From positions 167,150 through 231,149 of the forward strand of contig RPSH01000002.1 in the NCBI GenBank assembly GCA_003946805.1: 64,000 nt of DNA, given 5' to 3'. The stretch is from Bacillus sp. 2B10 (GTDB lineage Bacteria; Pseudomonadota; Alphaproteobacteria; Sphingomonadales; Sphingomonadaceae). The notes under the pieces are model-generated. The model had not been told where the DNA came from and did not search any database. It saw only the letters and a program-made list of their open reading frames with translations. This document shows, one piece after another, positions 35,744 through 46,794 of the stretch (position 1 is the stretch's first letter; each line of letters begins with the position of its first letter). The translations under genes were made by a program, and so were the position numbers.

Positions 35744-38356
35744 ATGCCTAACGGACCCCTTTCGGTGCAGACGCTTACCGGCGCGGAGATCGCCGCGCAC
35801 GACTGGGCGGCCACGCCGCTCGGCCCGGTCGATCGCTGGCCGGTCGCGCTGCGCTCGCTGCTGGCGATGATGCTGTCGTGCCCGACGCCGATGTTCCTGG
35901 CATGGGGGCCGGAGCTGCGCTGCTTCTACAACGACGCCTATCGCCCGCTGCTGGGCGTGCGGCTGGCCGGCTCGCTGGGCGAGCGGTTCGACGTCGTCTG
36001 GGCGCATATCTGGGACGAACTGGTGCCGCTGGTCGACAAGACCCTCGCCGGCGGCAACGTCGTCGCGACCGACATGCAGCTCGACCTCGCCCGCACCGGC
36101 GAGCCGGAGGAAAGCTGGTGGAGCTTCACCTATTCCCCCGCCTTCGACGATCGCGGGCAGATCGCCGGGCTGCTGTGCGTGACCGGGGAGACGACGGCGC
36201 GGGTGCTGGCCGAGCGGGAGCGTGCCGCCGCCGACGAACGTCTGCAACTGGCGCTGTCGGCCGGGCGCAACATCGGCGCGTGGGACTGGGACGTGCCGAC
36301 CGACATCGTCCGCGCCGATTCGCGCTTCGCGCTGCTCTATGGCGTCGACCCGGCGGTCGCGGAGGCCGGCGCGCCGATCGCGACCTTCTTCGCCCACATC
36401 CATCCCGACGACCTGCCCGCGTTGCAGGTCGCGATCGAACGCGCGATGGACCCGGCGGGCAACGGCACGCTGGTCGCCGAATACCGGCTGGTGTCGGACG
36501 ACGGCAGCAGCCGCTGGGTTTCGGCGCAGGGACGCTGCGCGTTCGACGAGGCAGGCCGCGCGGTGCGCTTTCCCGGCGTCAGCTTCGACATCGACGACCG
36601 CAAGCAGGCCGAACTCGCCGCGCTGGCCGCCAAGGCCGAGCGCGAGTTCGTCCTGCAACTGAGCGCGCGGCAGCGTGCGGCGACCGATCCGGAAGCGATC
36701 ATGCGCTTCACCGCGCGGGCGCTGGGCGACTGGCTGCACGTCCACCGCGTCGGCTTCGCCCGCATCGCCGCCAATCGCGTGCGCTACATGGGCGGATGGA
36801 ACGACGGCATCCTGCCGCCGCTGATCGGCGACCACAGCCTCGACCGGTTCGGGCAGGACAACAACGCGCTGCTGCGCGCCGGGCGGACGATCGTGTCCGA
36901 CCGGTTCGACGTCGATGCGACCTTCGAACCCGAACTGGTCGCGACCTATTCGGCGCGGTCGGGCATCTGCGTGCCGCTGCGCCGCGACGGGCGGCTGGAA
37001 GGGCTGCTGATCGTCGGCCATGGCGAACCGCGCCGGTGGATGCCGGGCGAGATCGCGCTGGTGCAGGAAGTGGCGGAGATCAGCTGGGTCACCGTCCAGC
37101 GCGCCGACGCACTGCTGCGGCTGGAGGCGAAGGTCGGGCGGCAGGACGCGCAGCTCGAACGCGTCGCCACCGAACTGCACAACACCGCCAGCGCCCGCGC
37201 CGCCGCCGAGACGCAGGTGCGCCAGTTGCAGAAGATGGAGGCGGTCGGCCAGCTCACCGGCGGCATCGCGCACGATTTCAACAATATGCTGGCGGTGGTG
37301 ATCGGCGGGCTCGACATGATCGACCGTCGCCTCGCCGCCGGGCGGCACGATGTCGACCGGTATGTCGAGGCCGCGCGCGAGGGCGCCACGCGTGCCGCCG
37401 CGCTCACCCAGCGGCTGCTCGCCTTTTCGCGCCAGTCGCCGCTGTCGCCCGAACCGGTCGAGGGCAACCGGCTGGTCACCGACCTGACCGACCTGCTCAC
37501 CCGCACGCTGGGCGAGCGCATCGCGGTGGAAACGGTGCTGAGCGCCGGGCTGTGGCGCGCGGAGGCGGATCGCGGGCAGCTGGAGAACGCCATCGTCAAC
37601 CTCGCGGTCAATGCCCGCGACGCGATGGACGGCGGCGGCAAGCTGACGATCGAGACCGCCAACGCCCATGTCGGCGACGATTATGCACGCGAGGCGGACA
37701 TGGCGGCGGGCCAATATGTCCTGATCGCCGTCACCGACACCGGCACCGGCATGGAGAGCGAGGTGCTGGCCAAGGCGTTCGACCCGTTCTTCACCACCAA
37801 GCCGGTCGGGCGCGGCACCGGTTTGGGTCTCAGCCAGGTGTTCGGTTTCGTCCGCCAGTCGCGCGGCCATGTCCGCATCTATTCCGAAGTGGGGGTCGGC
37901 ACGACCGTCCGTCTCTATCTGCCGCGATTCTATGGCGAGGAGCCGACGCCCACGCCGCGCGCCACGTTGCAGCCGATCCGTCGCGGATCGAGCGACGAAA
38001 TGGTGCTGGTGGTCGAGGACGAACCGCGCGTCCGCAGCTTCTCGGTCGAGGTGCTGCGCGATCTGGGCTACGGCGTGCTGCACGCGTCGAACGGGCCGGA
38101 GGCGCTGGAGCTGCTCGAACAGGGGGTGCGCGTCACGCTGCTGTTCACCGATGTCGTCATGCCCGGCATGACCGGCCGCGAACTGGCCGACCGCGCGCTG
38201 CTGCTGCGCCCCGACCTGCGCGTGCTCTATACGACCGGCTATACCCGCAATGCCGTGGTGCATAACGGCGTCCTCGATCCGGGGACGCGGCTGCTGCCCA
38301 AGCCGTTCGGGGTCGACGAACTGGCAAGGAAGGTCCGGGAAGCACTAGACGCCTGA
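35744..38356 (+). CDS. hybrid sensor histidine kinase (PAS-PAS-GAF-HisKA-HATPase-REC)
   Basis: 870 residues, no membrane segment. Two PAS-like domains (about 40-150, and 160-295 with the PAC ending [14 protein letters not shown]), a GAF domain (about 305-455) and a coiled-coil linker precede the HisKA helix with phospho-acceptor His510 in GGIAHDFNN. The HATPase_c has [13 protein letters not shown] and [20 protein letters not shown]-terminal receiver (about 745-868) has [13 protein letters not shown] and LLPKPFG. It shares its kinase core layout with CckA nearby but has a cytosolic sensor part. Stimulus unknown. Confidence 0.93.
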   Translation: MPNGPLSVQTLTGAEIAAHDWAATPLGPVDRWPVALRSLLAMMLSCPTPMFLAWGPELRCFYNDAYRPLLGVRLAGSLGERFDVVWAHIWDELVPLVDKTLAGGNVVATDMQLDLARTGEPEESWWSFTYSPAFDDRGQIAGLLCVTGETTARVLAERERAAADERLQLALSAGRNIGAWDWDVPTDIVRADSRFALLYGVDPAVAEAGAPIATFFAHIHPDDLPALQVAIERAMDPAGNGTLVAEYRLVSDDGSSRWVSAQGRCAFDEAGRAVRFPGVSFDIDDRKQAELAALAAKAEREFVLQLSARQRAATDPEAIMRFTARALGDWLHVHRVGFARIAANRVRYMGGWNDGILPPLIGDHSLDRFGQDNNALLRAGRTIVSDRFDVDATFEPELVATYSARSGICVPLRRDGRLEGLLIVGHGEPRRWMPGEIALVQEVAEISWVTVQRADALLRLEAKVGRQDAQLERVATELHNTASARAAAETQVRQLQKMEAVGQLTGGIAHDFNNMLAVVIGGLDMIDRRLAAGRHDVDRYVEAAREGATRAAALTQRLLAFSRQSPLSPEPVEGNRLVTDLTDLLTRTLGERIAVETVLSAGLWRAEADRGQLENAIVNLAVNARDAMDGGGKLTIETANAHVGDDYAREADMAAGQYVLIAVTDTGTGMESEVLAKAFDPFFTTKPVGRGTGLGLSQVFGFVRQSRGHVRIYSEVGVGTTVRLYLPRFYGEEPTPTPRATLQPIRRGSSDEMVLVVEDEPRVRSFSVEVLRDLGYGVLHASNGPEALELLEQGVRVTLLFTDVVMPGMTGRELADRALLLRPDLRVLYTTGYTRNAVVHNGVLDPGTRLLPKPFGVDELARKVREALDA

Positions 38357-38359
38357 CTT

Positions 38360-38378
38360 CCTCCCCGTGCCGGGGAGG
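38360..38378. terminator. hairpin after the hybrid kinase gene
   Basis: CCTCCCCG (38360-38367) pairs perfectly with CGGGGAGG (38371-38378) around a 3-base loop, followed by ATTTG, just after the kinase stop. The weak U-tract makes it a possible terminator only. Confidence 0.45.
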
Positions 38379-38429
38379 ATTTGCGCCACCCGCTTCCCTC
38401 CACGCCCCCGACACCCTATGTCGCTGCCC

Positions 38430-38912
38430 ATGAGCCGTCCGCGTCCCCAGCTGTTCGACAAGAAGAAGACCGTCGCCGAAAACCGTCGCGCGCGGTTCGA
38501 TTACGAGATCGACACGGTCTACGAGGCCGGCATCGCGCTGACCGGGACCGAGGTGAAGTCGCTGCGCTTCGGCGAGGGGACGATCGCGGAGAGCTATGCC
38601 GATGTCCGCGACGGGCAGGTGTGGCTCATCAATTCGAACATCCCCGAATTCAGCCACGGCAACCGCTTCAATCACGAACCGCGCCGCCCGCGTAAACTGC
38701 TGCTTCACGAACGCGAGATAAACAAGATGCACGGCGCGGTGGCGCGCGATGGCATGACGCTGGTCGCGCTGTCGGTCTATTTCAACGGCAAGGGCCGGGC
38801 GAAGGTCGAACTGGCGCTGGCCCGCGGTCGCAAGACCCACGACAAGCGCGAGCACATCAAGGAGCGGGACTGGAAGCGTGAACAGGGAAGGTTGCTCCGC
38901 GACCGTGGCTGA
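38430..38912 (+). CDS. smpB: SsrA-binding protein SmpB
   Basis: 160 residues. [45 protein letters not shown] and the basic tail [17 protein letters not shown] are the SmpB signatures. It carries tmRNA to stalled ribosomes. MSRPRPQ was chosen as start; an in-frame ATG 12 nt upstream is possible. It overlaps the DUF2062 gene that follows. Confidence 0.96.
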   Translation: MSRPRPQLFDKKKTVAENRRARFDYEIDTVYEAGIALTGTEVKSLRFGEGTIAESYADVRDGQVWLINSNIPEFSHGNRFNHEPRRPRKLLLHEREINKMHGAVARDGMTLVALSVYFNGKGRAKVELALARGRKTHDKREHIKERDWKREQGRLLRDRG

Positions 38913-39480
38913 CCGCGACGGCGACGACCGGCAGCTGGGCGCGCGTGCGCTGCGCTGGGTCCGTGCGAACCTGCCGACCCGCGAATCGATGGAGGCCAAC
39001 CGCTTCCTGCGCCCGGTGGCGCACCGCGTGCTGGCGCCCGAATTGTGGCGTTTCACCCGCCGTTCGGTGCCGCGCGGCGTCGCGCTGGGCATGTTCACCG
39101 GCATCCTGATCCCGCTGGGGCAGATTCCGGCGTCCGCCGTCCTTGCGCTCCCCTTGCGCGCCAACGTGCCGGCGGCGGCGCTGACGACGTTCTTCACCAA
39201 CCCGATCACCACGCCGCTGCTGTTCATCCTGTACTACAAGGTCGGGGCATGGCTGCTCCACCTCGACCGGGTCGTGCCCGGCGACCCGATCGGCAACGCC
39301 GTGGCGGCACCGCCCGGCTGGCTCGAATGGCTGGTGGCGGAGGTCGGCCCGGCCACGGCGCTCGGCATGGTGGTGTGCGCGGTGATCGGCGCGGTGCTGG
39401 GCTATGCCGTCGCGGCGCTCGGGTGGCGGGCGTGGATCGGCGCGAAGTGGAAACGGCGCGGGCATGGGGCGCGGTCCTGA
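38878..39480 (+). CDS. DUF2062 membrane protein
   Basis: 200 residues from GTG at 38878, or 191 from a second GTG at 38905; both overlap the smpB 3' end. [40 protein letters not shown] motifs (for example [17 protein letters not shown]) and [21 protein letters not shown] match DUF2062. Two to three membrane segments. Function unknown; the overlap suggests co-expression with smpB. Confidence 0.85.
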   Translation: MNREGCSATVADRDGDDRQLGARALRWVRANLPTRESMEANRFLRPVAHRVLAPELWRFTRRSVPRGVALGMFTGILIPLGQIPASAVLALPLRANVPAAALTTFFTNPITTPLLFILYYKVGAWLLHLDRVVPGDPIGNAVAAPPGWLEWLVAEVGPATALGMVVCAVIGAVLGYAVAALGWRAWIGAKWKRRGHGARS

Positions 39481-39490
39481 ATCACCCCAA

Positions 39491-39603
39491 CCGTTTGTGC
39501 TGAGTAGGGGCTGAGCTTGTCGAAGACCCGTATCGAAGCACTGGTGGCAACGGTCCTTCGATACGCCATTTCGACAAGCTCAATGGCTACTCAGGACGAA
39601 CGG
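39491..39603. repeat. REP doublet, 'TTCGACAAGCTCA' family
   Basis: Imperfect 48-bp arms (39491-39538 and 39556-39603) each contain TGAGCTTGTCGAA or its complement. This is a widespread extragenic palindrome in sphingomonad genomes. It could form a long hairpin after the DUF2062 gene and end its transcript. Confidence 0.8.
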
Positions 39604-39607
39604 CTAA

Positions 39608-39740
39608 AGTTTGATCCACTCATATTGAACCGGGCGTCATCGCGGCGAAGGCTGGGATCTCCCGGTGGTAGCGCGCAGCAGGAGCCGATGGAGACCCCAG
39701 CCTTCGCTGTGGTGACGTTTCCATACCGATGGATCAAACT
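39608..39740. repeat. REP doublet, 'GCGAAGGCTGGG' family, inside an outer 11-bp inverted repeat
   Basis: The outer repeat AGTTTGATCCA (39608-39618) matches 39730-39740 perfectly. Inside, arms 39635-39664 and 39686-39717 carry GCGAAGGCTGGGATCTC and its near complement. It is nested directly after the previous doublet, and the two fill the gap before the M13 peptidase gene. Confidence 0.8.
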
Positions 39741-39809
39741 CTAGATATTGACGATCGATAAGCCGGGGTGCAGCATTGCCGTATCACCCGATACGAAGAG
39801 GCTTATTCG

Positions 39810-41879
39810 ATGCGGCGTAGTTTCGTCCTCACCACCCTGCTCGCGGCGTCCGCGCTGTCGGCCTGCACGACTACGCCGTCCGGCCCGGTCGAAACCGCCG
39901 CCACGACGCCGGCGTCCGCCGCCGAAACGCCGCCCGCCCCGGCAAGGCCCGAGATCGGCAGCTTCGGCTTCGACGCCGCCGGCATGGACCGCGGCGTCAA
40001 GCCGGGCGACAATTTCTACAAATACGCCAACGGCAACTGGGAACGCATCACGCCGATCCCCGCCGACAAGTCGAGCTACGGCATGTTCACCGCGCTGGAC
40101 GACCTGTCGAAGACGCGCACCCGCGAACTGCTGGATGCGGCGAAGGAGGATCCCGATTCGAAGATCGGCGTCGCCTATGCGACCTTCCTCGACCAGGCGG
40201 CGATCGAGGGCAAGGGGCTGGCGCCGATCCAGCCCTGGCTGACCGAGATCAAGGGCCTGTCGTCGAAGGCCGGCTATGCCGCGCTGGCGGCGAAGGCCGC
40301 GCAGTCGGGCGTGGGCGGGCCGTTCGGCGCCTATGTCAGCCCCGACGACAAGGCACCGACCGTCTATGTGTTGCAGACGTCGCAGGCCGGGCTCGGCATG
40401 CCCGACCGCGACTATTATCTGTCGACCGACGCCAAGCTGGTCGAACAGCGCAAGGCCTATCAGGCGCACCTCGCCAAGATGCTGACGCTGGCCGGCGAGC
40501 CGAACGCGGCGGCGCGTGCCGCGGCGATCGTCGCGTTCGAGACGCAGATCGCCAGGGCGCACTGGACGCGGATCGAGAGCCGCGACGCGAACAAGACCTA
40601 TAACAAGATGACCATCGCCGACCTGCGACGGCGCGCGCCCGGTTTCGACTTCGCGACCTATTTCCGCACGCTGGGCGCCAACACCCCCGACGTGATCGTC
40701 GCGCAGCCGACCGCGTTCACCGCCATGGCGAAGGTCATCGGCGCGACGCCGATCGGCGTGCTGAAGGACCAGATGCTGGTCCGCTCGCTCGACGGATTCT
40801 CCAGCGTGCTGCCGCAGGCGTTCGACCAGGAGAACTTCGCCTTCTACGGCACGATCCTGTCGGGCACCCCGCAGCAGGAGGAACGCTGGAAGCGCGCGGT
40901 CGACTTCACGTCGGACGCGGTCGCCGACGATGTCAGCAAGGCCTATGTCGCGAAATACTTCCCGCCCGCGACCAAGGCCGCGGCCGACACGCTGGTCCGC
41001 AACGTGACCGAGGCGATGGGCCGCCGGCTCGACGCGCTCGACTGGATGGCGCCCGAGACGAAGGTGAAGGCGCGTGCCAAGCTCGCCGCGTTCACGCCCA
41101 AGATCGGCTATCCCGACCAGTGGCGCGACATGAGCGACCTGACGATCACGCCGGGCGACGCGTTCGGCAACATGCTGCGCGCGAACCAGTGGCAGCAGCG
41201 CTACAACGTGCAGCATCTGGGCAAGCCGATCCAGAAATGGGAATGGTTCATGACCCCCATGACCGTGAACGCCTATGCGAACCCGGTGATGAACGAGATC
41301 GTGTTCCCCGCCGCGATCCTCCAGCCGCCGTTCTTCGACCCCAACGCCGACCCGGCGGTCAATTACGGCGCGATCGGCGCGGTGATCGGGCACGAGATCA
41401 GCCACCATTTCGACGATCAGGGCCGCAAGTACGACGTCAACGGCAGCCTGACCGACTGGTGGACGCCCCAGGACGTGAAGCGGTTCGACGAACGCACCGC
41501 CGCGCTGGTCAAGCAGTATGACGCCTACGAACCGCTGCCCGGCCTGCATGTGAAGGGCGAACTGACGCTGGGCGAGAACATCGCCGACCTTGCCGGCCTG
41601 ACGGTCGCATGGGACGCCTACACCCACGCCTATCCGGGCGAGCAGAAGGCGATCGACGGCTTCACGCCCGAACAGCGTTTCTACCTCGGCTGGGCACAGG
41701 TCTGGCGGCGCAGCTACCGCGAGGCGAATTTGCGCCAGCGGCTGCTGACCGACCCGCACAGCCCGTCCGAACAGCGCGCCTGGGTCGTGCGCAACCTCGA
41801 CCCGTGGTATTCGGGCTACAAGCCGGCGGCCGGCGACAAGCTGTTCCTGCCGCCCGAACAGCGCGTCCGCATCTGGTAA
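39810..41879 (+). CDS. pepO: M13-family zinc metallopeptidase lipoprotein (PepO/neprilysin-like)
   Basis: 689 residues. The lipoprotein signal has LSAC at residues 16-19. The M13 N-domain starts at about 50 (GVKPGDNFYKYANGNWE). Catalytic motifs: NAYANPVMNEIVFPAAIL near 487, HEISH at 528-532 (two His and the catalytic Glu) and GENIAD with zinc ligand Glu589. It ends with a W as M13 enzymes do (VRIW). It degrades oligopeptides in the periplasm. GAAGAGG lies upstream of the ATG. Confidence 0.95.
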   Translation: MRRSFVLTTLLAASALSACTTTPSGPVETAATTPASAAETPPAPARPEIGSFGFDAAGMDRGVKPGDNFYKYANGNWERITPIPADKSSYGMFTALDDLSKTRTRELLDAAKEDPDSKIGVAYATFLDQAAIEGKGLAPIQPWLTEIKGLSSKAGYAALAAKAAQSGVGGPFGAYVSPDDKAPTVYVLQTSQAGLGMPDRDYYLSTDAKLVEQRKAYQAHLAKMLTLAGEPNAAARAAAIVAFETQIARAHWTRIESRDANKTYNKMTIADLRRRAPGFDFATYFRTLGANTPDVIVAQPTAFTAMAKVIGATPIGVLKDQMLVRSLDGFSSVLPQAFDQENFAFYGTILSGTPQQEERWKRAVDFTSDAVADDVSKAYVAKYFPPATKAAADTLVRNVTEAMGRRLDALDWMAPETKVKARAKLAAFTPKIGYPDQWRDMSDLTITPGDAFGNMLRANQWQQRYNVQHLGKPIQKWEWFMTPMTVNAYANPVMNEIVFPAAILQPPFFDPNADPAVNYGAIGAVIGHEISHHFDDQGRKYDVNGSLTDWWTPQDVKRFDERTAALVKQYDAYEPLPGLHVKGELTLGENIADLAGLTVAWDAYTHAYPGEQKAIDGFTPEQRFYLGWAQVWRRSYREANLRQRLLTDPHSPSEQRAWVVRNLDPWYSGYKPAAGDKLFLPPEQRVRIW

Positions 41880-42067
41880 GCGGGATAGCGGTCTCCCGCG
41901 CGGTGCGTGTGGAGACGGCGCCGCTCGCGGCAATGGGCAATGACGATCCCGGGCAACGGATCGATCCGCGCCGATGCGGCAGGGCGCACGATCGGTGCCG
42001 TCCCCTGCGACCAGCCGCCCGAACCGCCGCTTGACGCCGGACCCCGAACCACCCCAACAGCTTGGTC

Positions 42068-44455
42068 ATGCTGCCCAGTTCTTCGTCCGTCCCATCGCCG
42101 GTCCTGCCCCTTGCCACCGCCCTGATCGCGGGCGTGGCGGCGGCGGCGATCGTGTTGTGGACGCTGGGCAGCGTGCCGGTGGCGACCGGGTTCGTCGCGG
42201 CGGCGCTGGTGCTGGCCGGGGTCGGGTTCGGCGTGACGCGCTGGCGGACGGGCGCGTCGCCGCAGGAACCGGTCGTCGACTGGTCGCTGGCGCAGACGAT
42301 CGCCGCGGTCTGCCCGCACGCGCTGGCCGTCACCGACCGTGCCGGGCGGCTGGTGTGCGCCAACGACCGCTATGCCGCGCTGTTCGGCGGCTATCCGACG
42401 CCGCCGGGCGTGCTGGGCGACGGCGTCGATGCGGGTGCGCTGGCCGGAGCGGCCCGCGCGGCGTGGCGCGACGGCGATGCGAAGGTCACCGTGCGGCAGG
42501 GCGACGCGCCGCTGGTCGTCACGCTGGCCCGCGCCAGCGACTCGATGCTGGTCTGGCGTTTCGAGGGCGGACAGGTCGTCGCCGAAGCGGTGACGATGCG
42601 CGCGATGATCGCGGGCGACGCGGGCGAGCGGCTGGGCGCGGCGGGCGTGATGATCGCGCTGCTCAGCGCCGATGGCCGCATCCGTGCCGCCAACCGCGTC
42701 TTTCGCGCCCGCGCCGTCGGCAACGAGGATGCGGCGATCGAGGGCCGCGACTTCGCCCGCTTCCTCGTCACCGACAATCGTGGCCGCGTCCGTTTCGATC
42801 GCGAGGGGCTGGGCGGCGATCCGCTCCGCATCGTGCAGGTGCCGTTCGTCGACGATCCCGCCGGCCCGATGCTGGTGGCGATGCTGGACGAGGAGGAGGC
42901 GCCGGTCGGGCTGATGCCGATCGCCGCGCCGGGTTCGGCGGCACAGGTCCGCGCGCTCGTCTCGCTGCTGCCGGTCGGCATGGCGCTGGTCGATCGCGAC
43001 GGCCGCTTCCTGCACATGAACGACGCCTTCGTCCGCGCGACCGGCGTCAATCCCGTCGCCCCGCCGCTCTATCCGGGCGACCTGGTGGTGCGCGAGGACA
43101 AGGCCGCGCTGGCCGATGCCGTCCGCCGCTTCGCCGGCGGGGCGCAGCACAGCGCCGACATGGCCGTCCGGCTGAACGACCGTGCGGAGGAACCCGTCGC
43201 GCTGTCGATCGCCGGTGCGCGGGGCCTGGGCGAGGCCGCCGTCGTCCTGTCGCTGCGCGACACCGGCGAGGAGGGCAAGCTCAAGCGGCAGGTGGCACAG
43301 GCGACCAAGATGCAGGCGGTCGGCCAGCTCGCCGGCGGCGTCGCGCATGATTTCAACAACATCCTGACCGCGATCATCGGGCATTGCGACCTGATGCTGA
43401 TGCGCCATTCGCCCGGCGACAGCGATTATGACGACATCCAGCAGATCCGCGCCAATTCTAACCGCGCCGCCAGCCTGACGCGCCAACTGCTCGCCTTTTC
43501 GCGCCAGCAGACGCTGCGCCCGCAGGTATTGCAGCTGCCCGACGTCATTTCCGAAGTCTCCAACCTGCTGAAACGCCTGCTGGGCGAGACGGTGCAGCTG
43601 GTCGTCAACCATGGCCGCGGGCTGGGGTCGGTCCGCGCCGATCCGGGGCAGCTCGAACAGGTCGTCGTCAACCTCGCGGTCAATGCCCGCGACGCGATGC
43701 TGGCGCAGGGCGGGCGGGGCAGCGTGCTGACGATCGAGACGCTGGCGACCAGCGCGCAGGAAGTCCGCGCGATGGACGACGACGTCCTGCCGGTCGGCGA
43801 CTACGTGACGCTCAAGGTGTCCGACACCGGCACCGGCATTCCCGCCGACGTGCTGCCCAAGATCTTCGAACCGTTCTTCACCACCAAGGAAGTGGGCAAG
43901 GGCACCGGTCTGGGCCTGTCGACCGTCTATGGCATCATCAAGCAGTCGGGCGGCTATATCTTCGCCGAATCGCGTGGTGGTCAGGGGTCGACCTTCACAA
44001 TCCACCTGCCGGTCCACGCCGCCGCCGCCGAACCGCCGCGGCTGGGCACCAACCCCAAACTGCGTGCCGAGCCGGCCGAGCCCGCCTGGGGATCGGGCAC
44101 GATCCTGCTGGTGGAGGACGAGGACATGGTGCGCGCCATCGCCGAACGCGCGCTGACGCGACAGGGCTACAGCGTGATGACCGCCGAGAATGGCGAGGCG
44201 GCGCTCGAACTGCTCGCCGATCGGCCGCATATCGACCTGCTGATCTCCGACGTGGTGATGCCGACGATGGACGGACCGACGATGGTCGGCCATGTCCGCA
44301 AGGCATATCCGGCGCTGCCGATCCTGTTCATGTCGGGATATGCCGAGGAACAGTTGCGCCGTTCGATTGATCTGGATCAGGTATCGTTCCTGCCAAAGCC
44401 CTTTTCGGTGCAGCAACTGGCCACCGCGGCGCGCGACGCGCTGGCAAAGACCTGA
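42068..44455 (+). CDS. cckA: cell-cycle hybrid histidine kinase CckA
   Basis: 795 residues. Two N-terminal membrane segments (about 10-56), PAS-like domains (about 70-400), HisKA with phospho-acceptor His427 in [14 protein letters not shown], and HATPase_c with the CckA hallmark [20 protein letters not shown]. The C-terminal receiver (from about 675) has [13 protein letters not shown] and FLPKPF. CckA phosphorylates or dephosphorylates ChpT, which controls CtrA, the alphaproteobacterial cell-cycle master regulator. The ATG was preferred to a TTG two codons upstream. A stand-alone receiver gene follows. Confidence 0.94.
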   Translation: MLPSSSSVPSPVLPLATALIAGVAAAAIVLWTLGSVPVATGFVAAALVLAGVGFGVTRWRTGASPQEPVVDWSLAQTIAAVCPHALAVTDRAGRLVCANDRYAALFGGYPTPPGVLGDGVDAGALAGAARAAWRDGDAKVTVRQGDAPLVVTLARASDSMLVWRFEGGQVVAEAVTMRAMIAGDAGERLGAAGVMIALLSADGRIRAANRVFRARAVGNEDAAIEGRDFARFLVTDNRGRVRFDREGLGGDPLRIVQVPFVDDPAGPMLVAMLDEEEAPVGLMPIAAPGSAAQVRALVSLLPVGMALVDRDGRFLHMNDAFVRATGVNPVAPPLYPGDLVVREDKAALADAVRRFAGGAQHSADMAVRLNDRAEEPVALSIAGARGLGEAAVVLSLRDTGEEGKLKRQVAQATKMQAVGQLAGGVAHDFNNILTAIIGHCDLMLMRHSPGDSDYDDIQQIRANSNRAASLTRQLLAFSRQQTLRPQVLQLPDVISEVSNLLKRLLGETVQLVVNHGRGLGSVRADPGQLEQVVVNLAVNARDAMLAQGGRGSVLTIETLATSAQEVRAMDDDVLPVGDYVTLKVSDTGTGIPADVLPKIFEPFFTTKEVGKGTGLGLSTVYGIIKQSGGYIFAESRGGQGSTFTIHLPVHAAAAEPPRLGTNPKLRAEPAEPAWGSGTILLVEDEDMVRAIAERALTRQGYSVMTAENGEAALELLADRPHIDLLISDVVMPTMDGPTMVGHVRKAYPALPILFMSGYAEEQLRRSIDLDQVSFLPKPFSVQQLATAARDALAKT

Positions 44456-44512
44456 ACCGTTTGACGAAATCGGTTGCGGCGTTCCCGCTTTGACCGCTAA
44501 GGACCGCGGCGT

Positions 44513-44866
44513 ATGACTTCGCCTTCGCGCATCCTCGTCGTCGAGGACGAACCCCTGATCGCCATGATGCTCGAGGATTTCCTCGACATGCTCGGCCGGA
44601 CCGTCGCCGGCACCGCCGACAGCGTGGCTGCCGCCGTGGCGGCGATCGAGCGGGGCGGGATCGACGCGGCGATCCTCGACGTCCACCTGCGCGGCGGGGA
44701 AAAGAGCTGGCCCGTCGCCGACCGCCTCGCCGCGGCGGGCATCCCGTTCGTGCTGGCCACCGGCGGTTCGGGCGACATGATCGAAGATACGCACCGCGAT
44801 CGCCCGGTCCTGTCGAAGCCGTTCACGATGGACGCGGTCGAAAAGGCACTGAACGACCTCGGCTGA
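44513..44866 (+). CDS. single-domain response regulator (receiver only)
   Basis: 117 residues forming one receiver: acidic pair in VVEDEPLIA, phospho-acceptor Asp56 (AAILDVHLRGG) and conserved Lys102 (LSKPF). There is no output domain, so it may relay or buffer phosphate. It lies 57 bp after cckA on the same strand; whether CckA talks to it is unknown. Such receivers also pair with HWE kinases like the one after ettA. Confidence 0.92.
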   Translation: MTSPSRILVVEDEPLIAMMLEDFLDMLGRTVAGTADSVAAAVAAIERGGIDAAILDVHLRGGEKSWPVADRLAAAGIPFVLATGGSGDMIEDTHRDRPVLSKPFTMDAVEKALNDLG

Positions 44867-44921
44867 TCGAGGGAACGTTCCCACGCTTGACAGTGAATGA
44901 GGGCGTGGCGACGATCCGTAT

Positions 44922-46079
44922 ATGATCGTCGCCACGCTGCTCCTGTTCGCCCAGACGGCCGCCGTGCCACCGGCCCAGCCCGACGAGATCATCGTGACCG
45001 GCCACCGTGCGGAGGACGCGCTGGTCGCGTGCCTCCAGCGCAGTTGCCCGCCGGCCGAAGAGGTGGAGGCGTCGCTGCAGGCTTCGGTCGAACAGTTCAC
45101 CGCCGGGCGCTACGACCATGCGCGCCGGACGTTGCAGGCCGCCATTCGCCGCAACCGGCAACATGCGGCGCCGCTGCCCGGTCCGGTGTCCAGCCTGTAC
45201 GCGACGCTGGCCACCGTCGCGGAGCATGAAGGTGACGCCGAATTGTGGCAGGCATCGTCGCGGAACAATGTCCAGATCCTGCGCCGGGAACTGGGACCGA
45301 CCGATCCGGCGACGCTGGTCGAGGAACTCGGTTTCGCCGACAATATGGTGGCGACGGGTTCGTTGAACGCCGCGGAAAGCATGTATGCCGGCGTGCGGCG
45401 TCATGCGGTGGAGTCGGGGCAGGGCGACCTGGCGGCCGGCGCGGCCTATCGCCAGGCATGGCTGGCGCTGGCGCGGGATCGATATGCAAAGGCGGAGCAG
45501 TTCGCGACCGAGGCGGTGGCGCTGGTCGGGACGCAGAAGCCGCTGCTCGAACAGCTGCGCGACATCCTGCGCGCGCGCATCGCCATCCGCAAGGGCGACG
45601 CCGGCGCCGTTGACGCGCTCGCCGCGCGGCTGGGACAGTCGGTGAACGACCCCCCGCAACTGCTGTTCTCGCGCCCGGTCGAGGATATCCAGGGTGGTCG
45701 CGCGGCGCGCGGCGGCGTCGATACCGATCCATGGCACGATTCGTCCATCCGCTTCGCCGATGTCGGCTACTGGATCCGCCCCGACGGCCGCACCGCCGAT
45801 GTCGAGGTGCTGCGCGATGCCGGTCTGGGCCAGTGGCGCAGCGGTATCCTGAAACAGGTATCCGATCGACGCTACGTTCCGCTTCGCACCGAACCCGGCA
45901 ACCCGGGCATGTACCGCATCGATCGCTTCACGGTGCGCGCGACGAAGGGCGTTCCCACCGGCACCCGGATCGCGCGCCGCATGGGGGCGCTCACCGTCCA
46001 CGTCATCGACCTGACCGAAACCGAAGCGATGAGCGCCGCCGCGCGTGAACGGACCCGGATGGCGAAGCAGGGGAGTTGA
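44922..46079 (+). CDS. secreted TPR-like protein of unknown function
   Basis: 385 residues. A short signal peptide (MIVATLLLFAQTAA) leads into DEIIVTGHRAEDALVACLQRSC-like start, with two close Cys residues near 32-37. The middle (about 40-230) is helical with TPR-like spacing (FTAGRYDHARRTLQAAI, RDRYAKAEQFATEAVAL). A C-terminal beta-rich region carries VGYWIRPDGRTADVEVLRDAG, resembling TonB C-terminal-like energy-transducer folds. Probably periplasmic. I do not recognise a named family. Confidence 0.8.
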   Translation: MIVATLLLFAQTAAVPPAQPDEIIVTGHRAEDALVACLQRSCPPAEEVEASLQASVEQFTAGRYDHARRTLQAAIRRNRQHAAPLPGPVSSLYATLATVAEHEGDAELWQASSRNNVQILRRELGPTDPATLVEELGFADNMVATGSLNAAESMYAGVRRHAVESGQGDLAAGAAYRQAWLALARDRYAKAEQFATEAVALVGTQKPLLEQLRDILRARIAIRKGDAGAVDALAARLGQSVNDPPQLLFSRPVEDIQGGRAARGGVDTDPWHDSSIRFADVGYWIRPDGRTADVEVLRDAGLGQWRSGILKQVSDRRYVPLRTEPGNPGMYRIDRFTVRATKGVPTGTRIARRMGALTVHVIDLTETEAMSAAARERTRMAKQGS

Positions 46080-46100
46080 CGGTTGGCGACGTGGGCTTCT

Positions 46101-46634
46101 TCAATGCGGGACGAACGGTCCGGCCGGAATGACCGTGCGCGAACGCGACGATATCGGCATGTCGTTCTCGCAGATGCGCGACGACAGCCGTTTGTCGCCG
46201 TGGCGGACGATCAGGCCGGTTTCCGATTTCGGATCGTTGCGCCCGTCCGCGCCGAAGGCGGTACGCGTCGTCCTGTCGAACATCGTATGGGAATGGCCGT
46301 TGCTGGCTGCGGTGATCTGGGTCTCGCCGCCCCCTGAAAGGCTGCGGGTCGCCATCGTCAGCCGTCGCGACGCCAATTCGATCTGCCCCGGCCGTCCGTA
46401 GCGATAGGTCGCCTTGCCACCCTTCGCGCAGAGCGAGGCACGGTGCGCGCCCAGCGTGCAGGTGAACAGCGGCGTTTCGGCAGGCGTGCACAGCGCGGCG
46501 TCGGGTTCGCGCGCATTCGGGGGCATCGCCGGCGCCGCAGCAGGCGCGGATCCGGTCGCCGCCGTTGCCCATGCGAGGATGACGGCGCCGATGCCAACGG
46601 CAACGCCGTCACCGATCGCGAAGATGCTGCCCAT
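46101..46634 (-). CDS. secreted hypothetical protein
   Basis: 177 residues with an N-terminal hydrophobic segment (FAIGDGVAVGIGAVILAWA) and an Ala/Pro linker. A Cys-containing beta-rich core follows (ALCTPAETPLFTCTLGA, ASLCAKGGKATYRYG). The start MGSIF has AGGAG 10 nt upstream. It is convergent with the TPR-like gene. No family recognised; the pattern CTLGxH...SLCxK suggests a small extracytoplasmic domain with disulphides. Confidence 0.7.
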   Translation of the reverse strand: MGSIFAIGDGVAVGIGAVILAWATAATGSAPAAAPAMPPNAREPDAALCTPAETPLFTCTLGAHRASLCAKGGKATYRYGRPGQIELASRRLTMATRSLSGGGETQITAASNGHSHTMFDRTTRTAFGADGRNDPKSETGLIVRHGDKRLSSRICENDMPISSRSRTVIPAGPFVPH

Positions 46635-46794
46635 CGGTCGTGCTCTCCTGGTCGCTACCATCCATTCTCCACGATATGCCGCTGGATGTGAACCGTCGAT
46701 ATGCGAGCTTGCGCGGCAGGAACAAAACGAATACATGTCGATCCAACAGACGCGTTGAACCCTCGGCGCGGTTGCTTTACGCGAAAGGCTGGAC

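Noticed and set aside
46719..46734. GAAC-N7-ATAC as a possible LexA box before recA
   Set aside because: The second half-site has two mismatches to the alphaproteobacterial GAAC/GTTC pattern; not strong enough to call.
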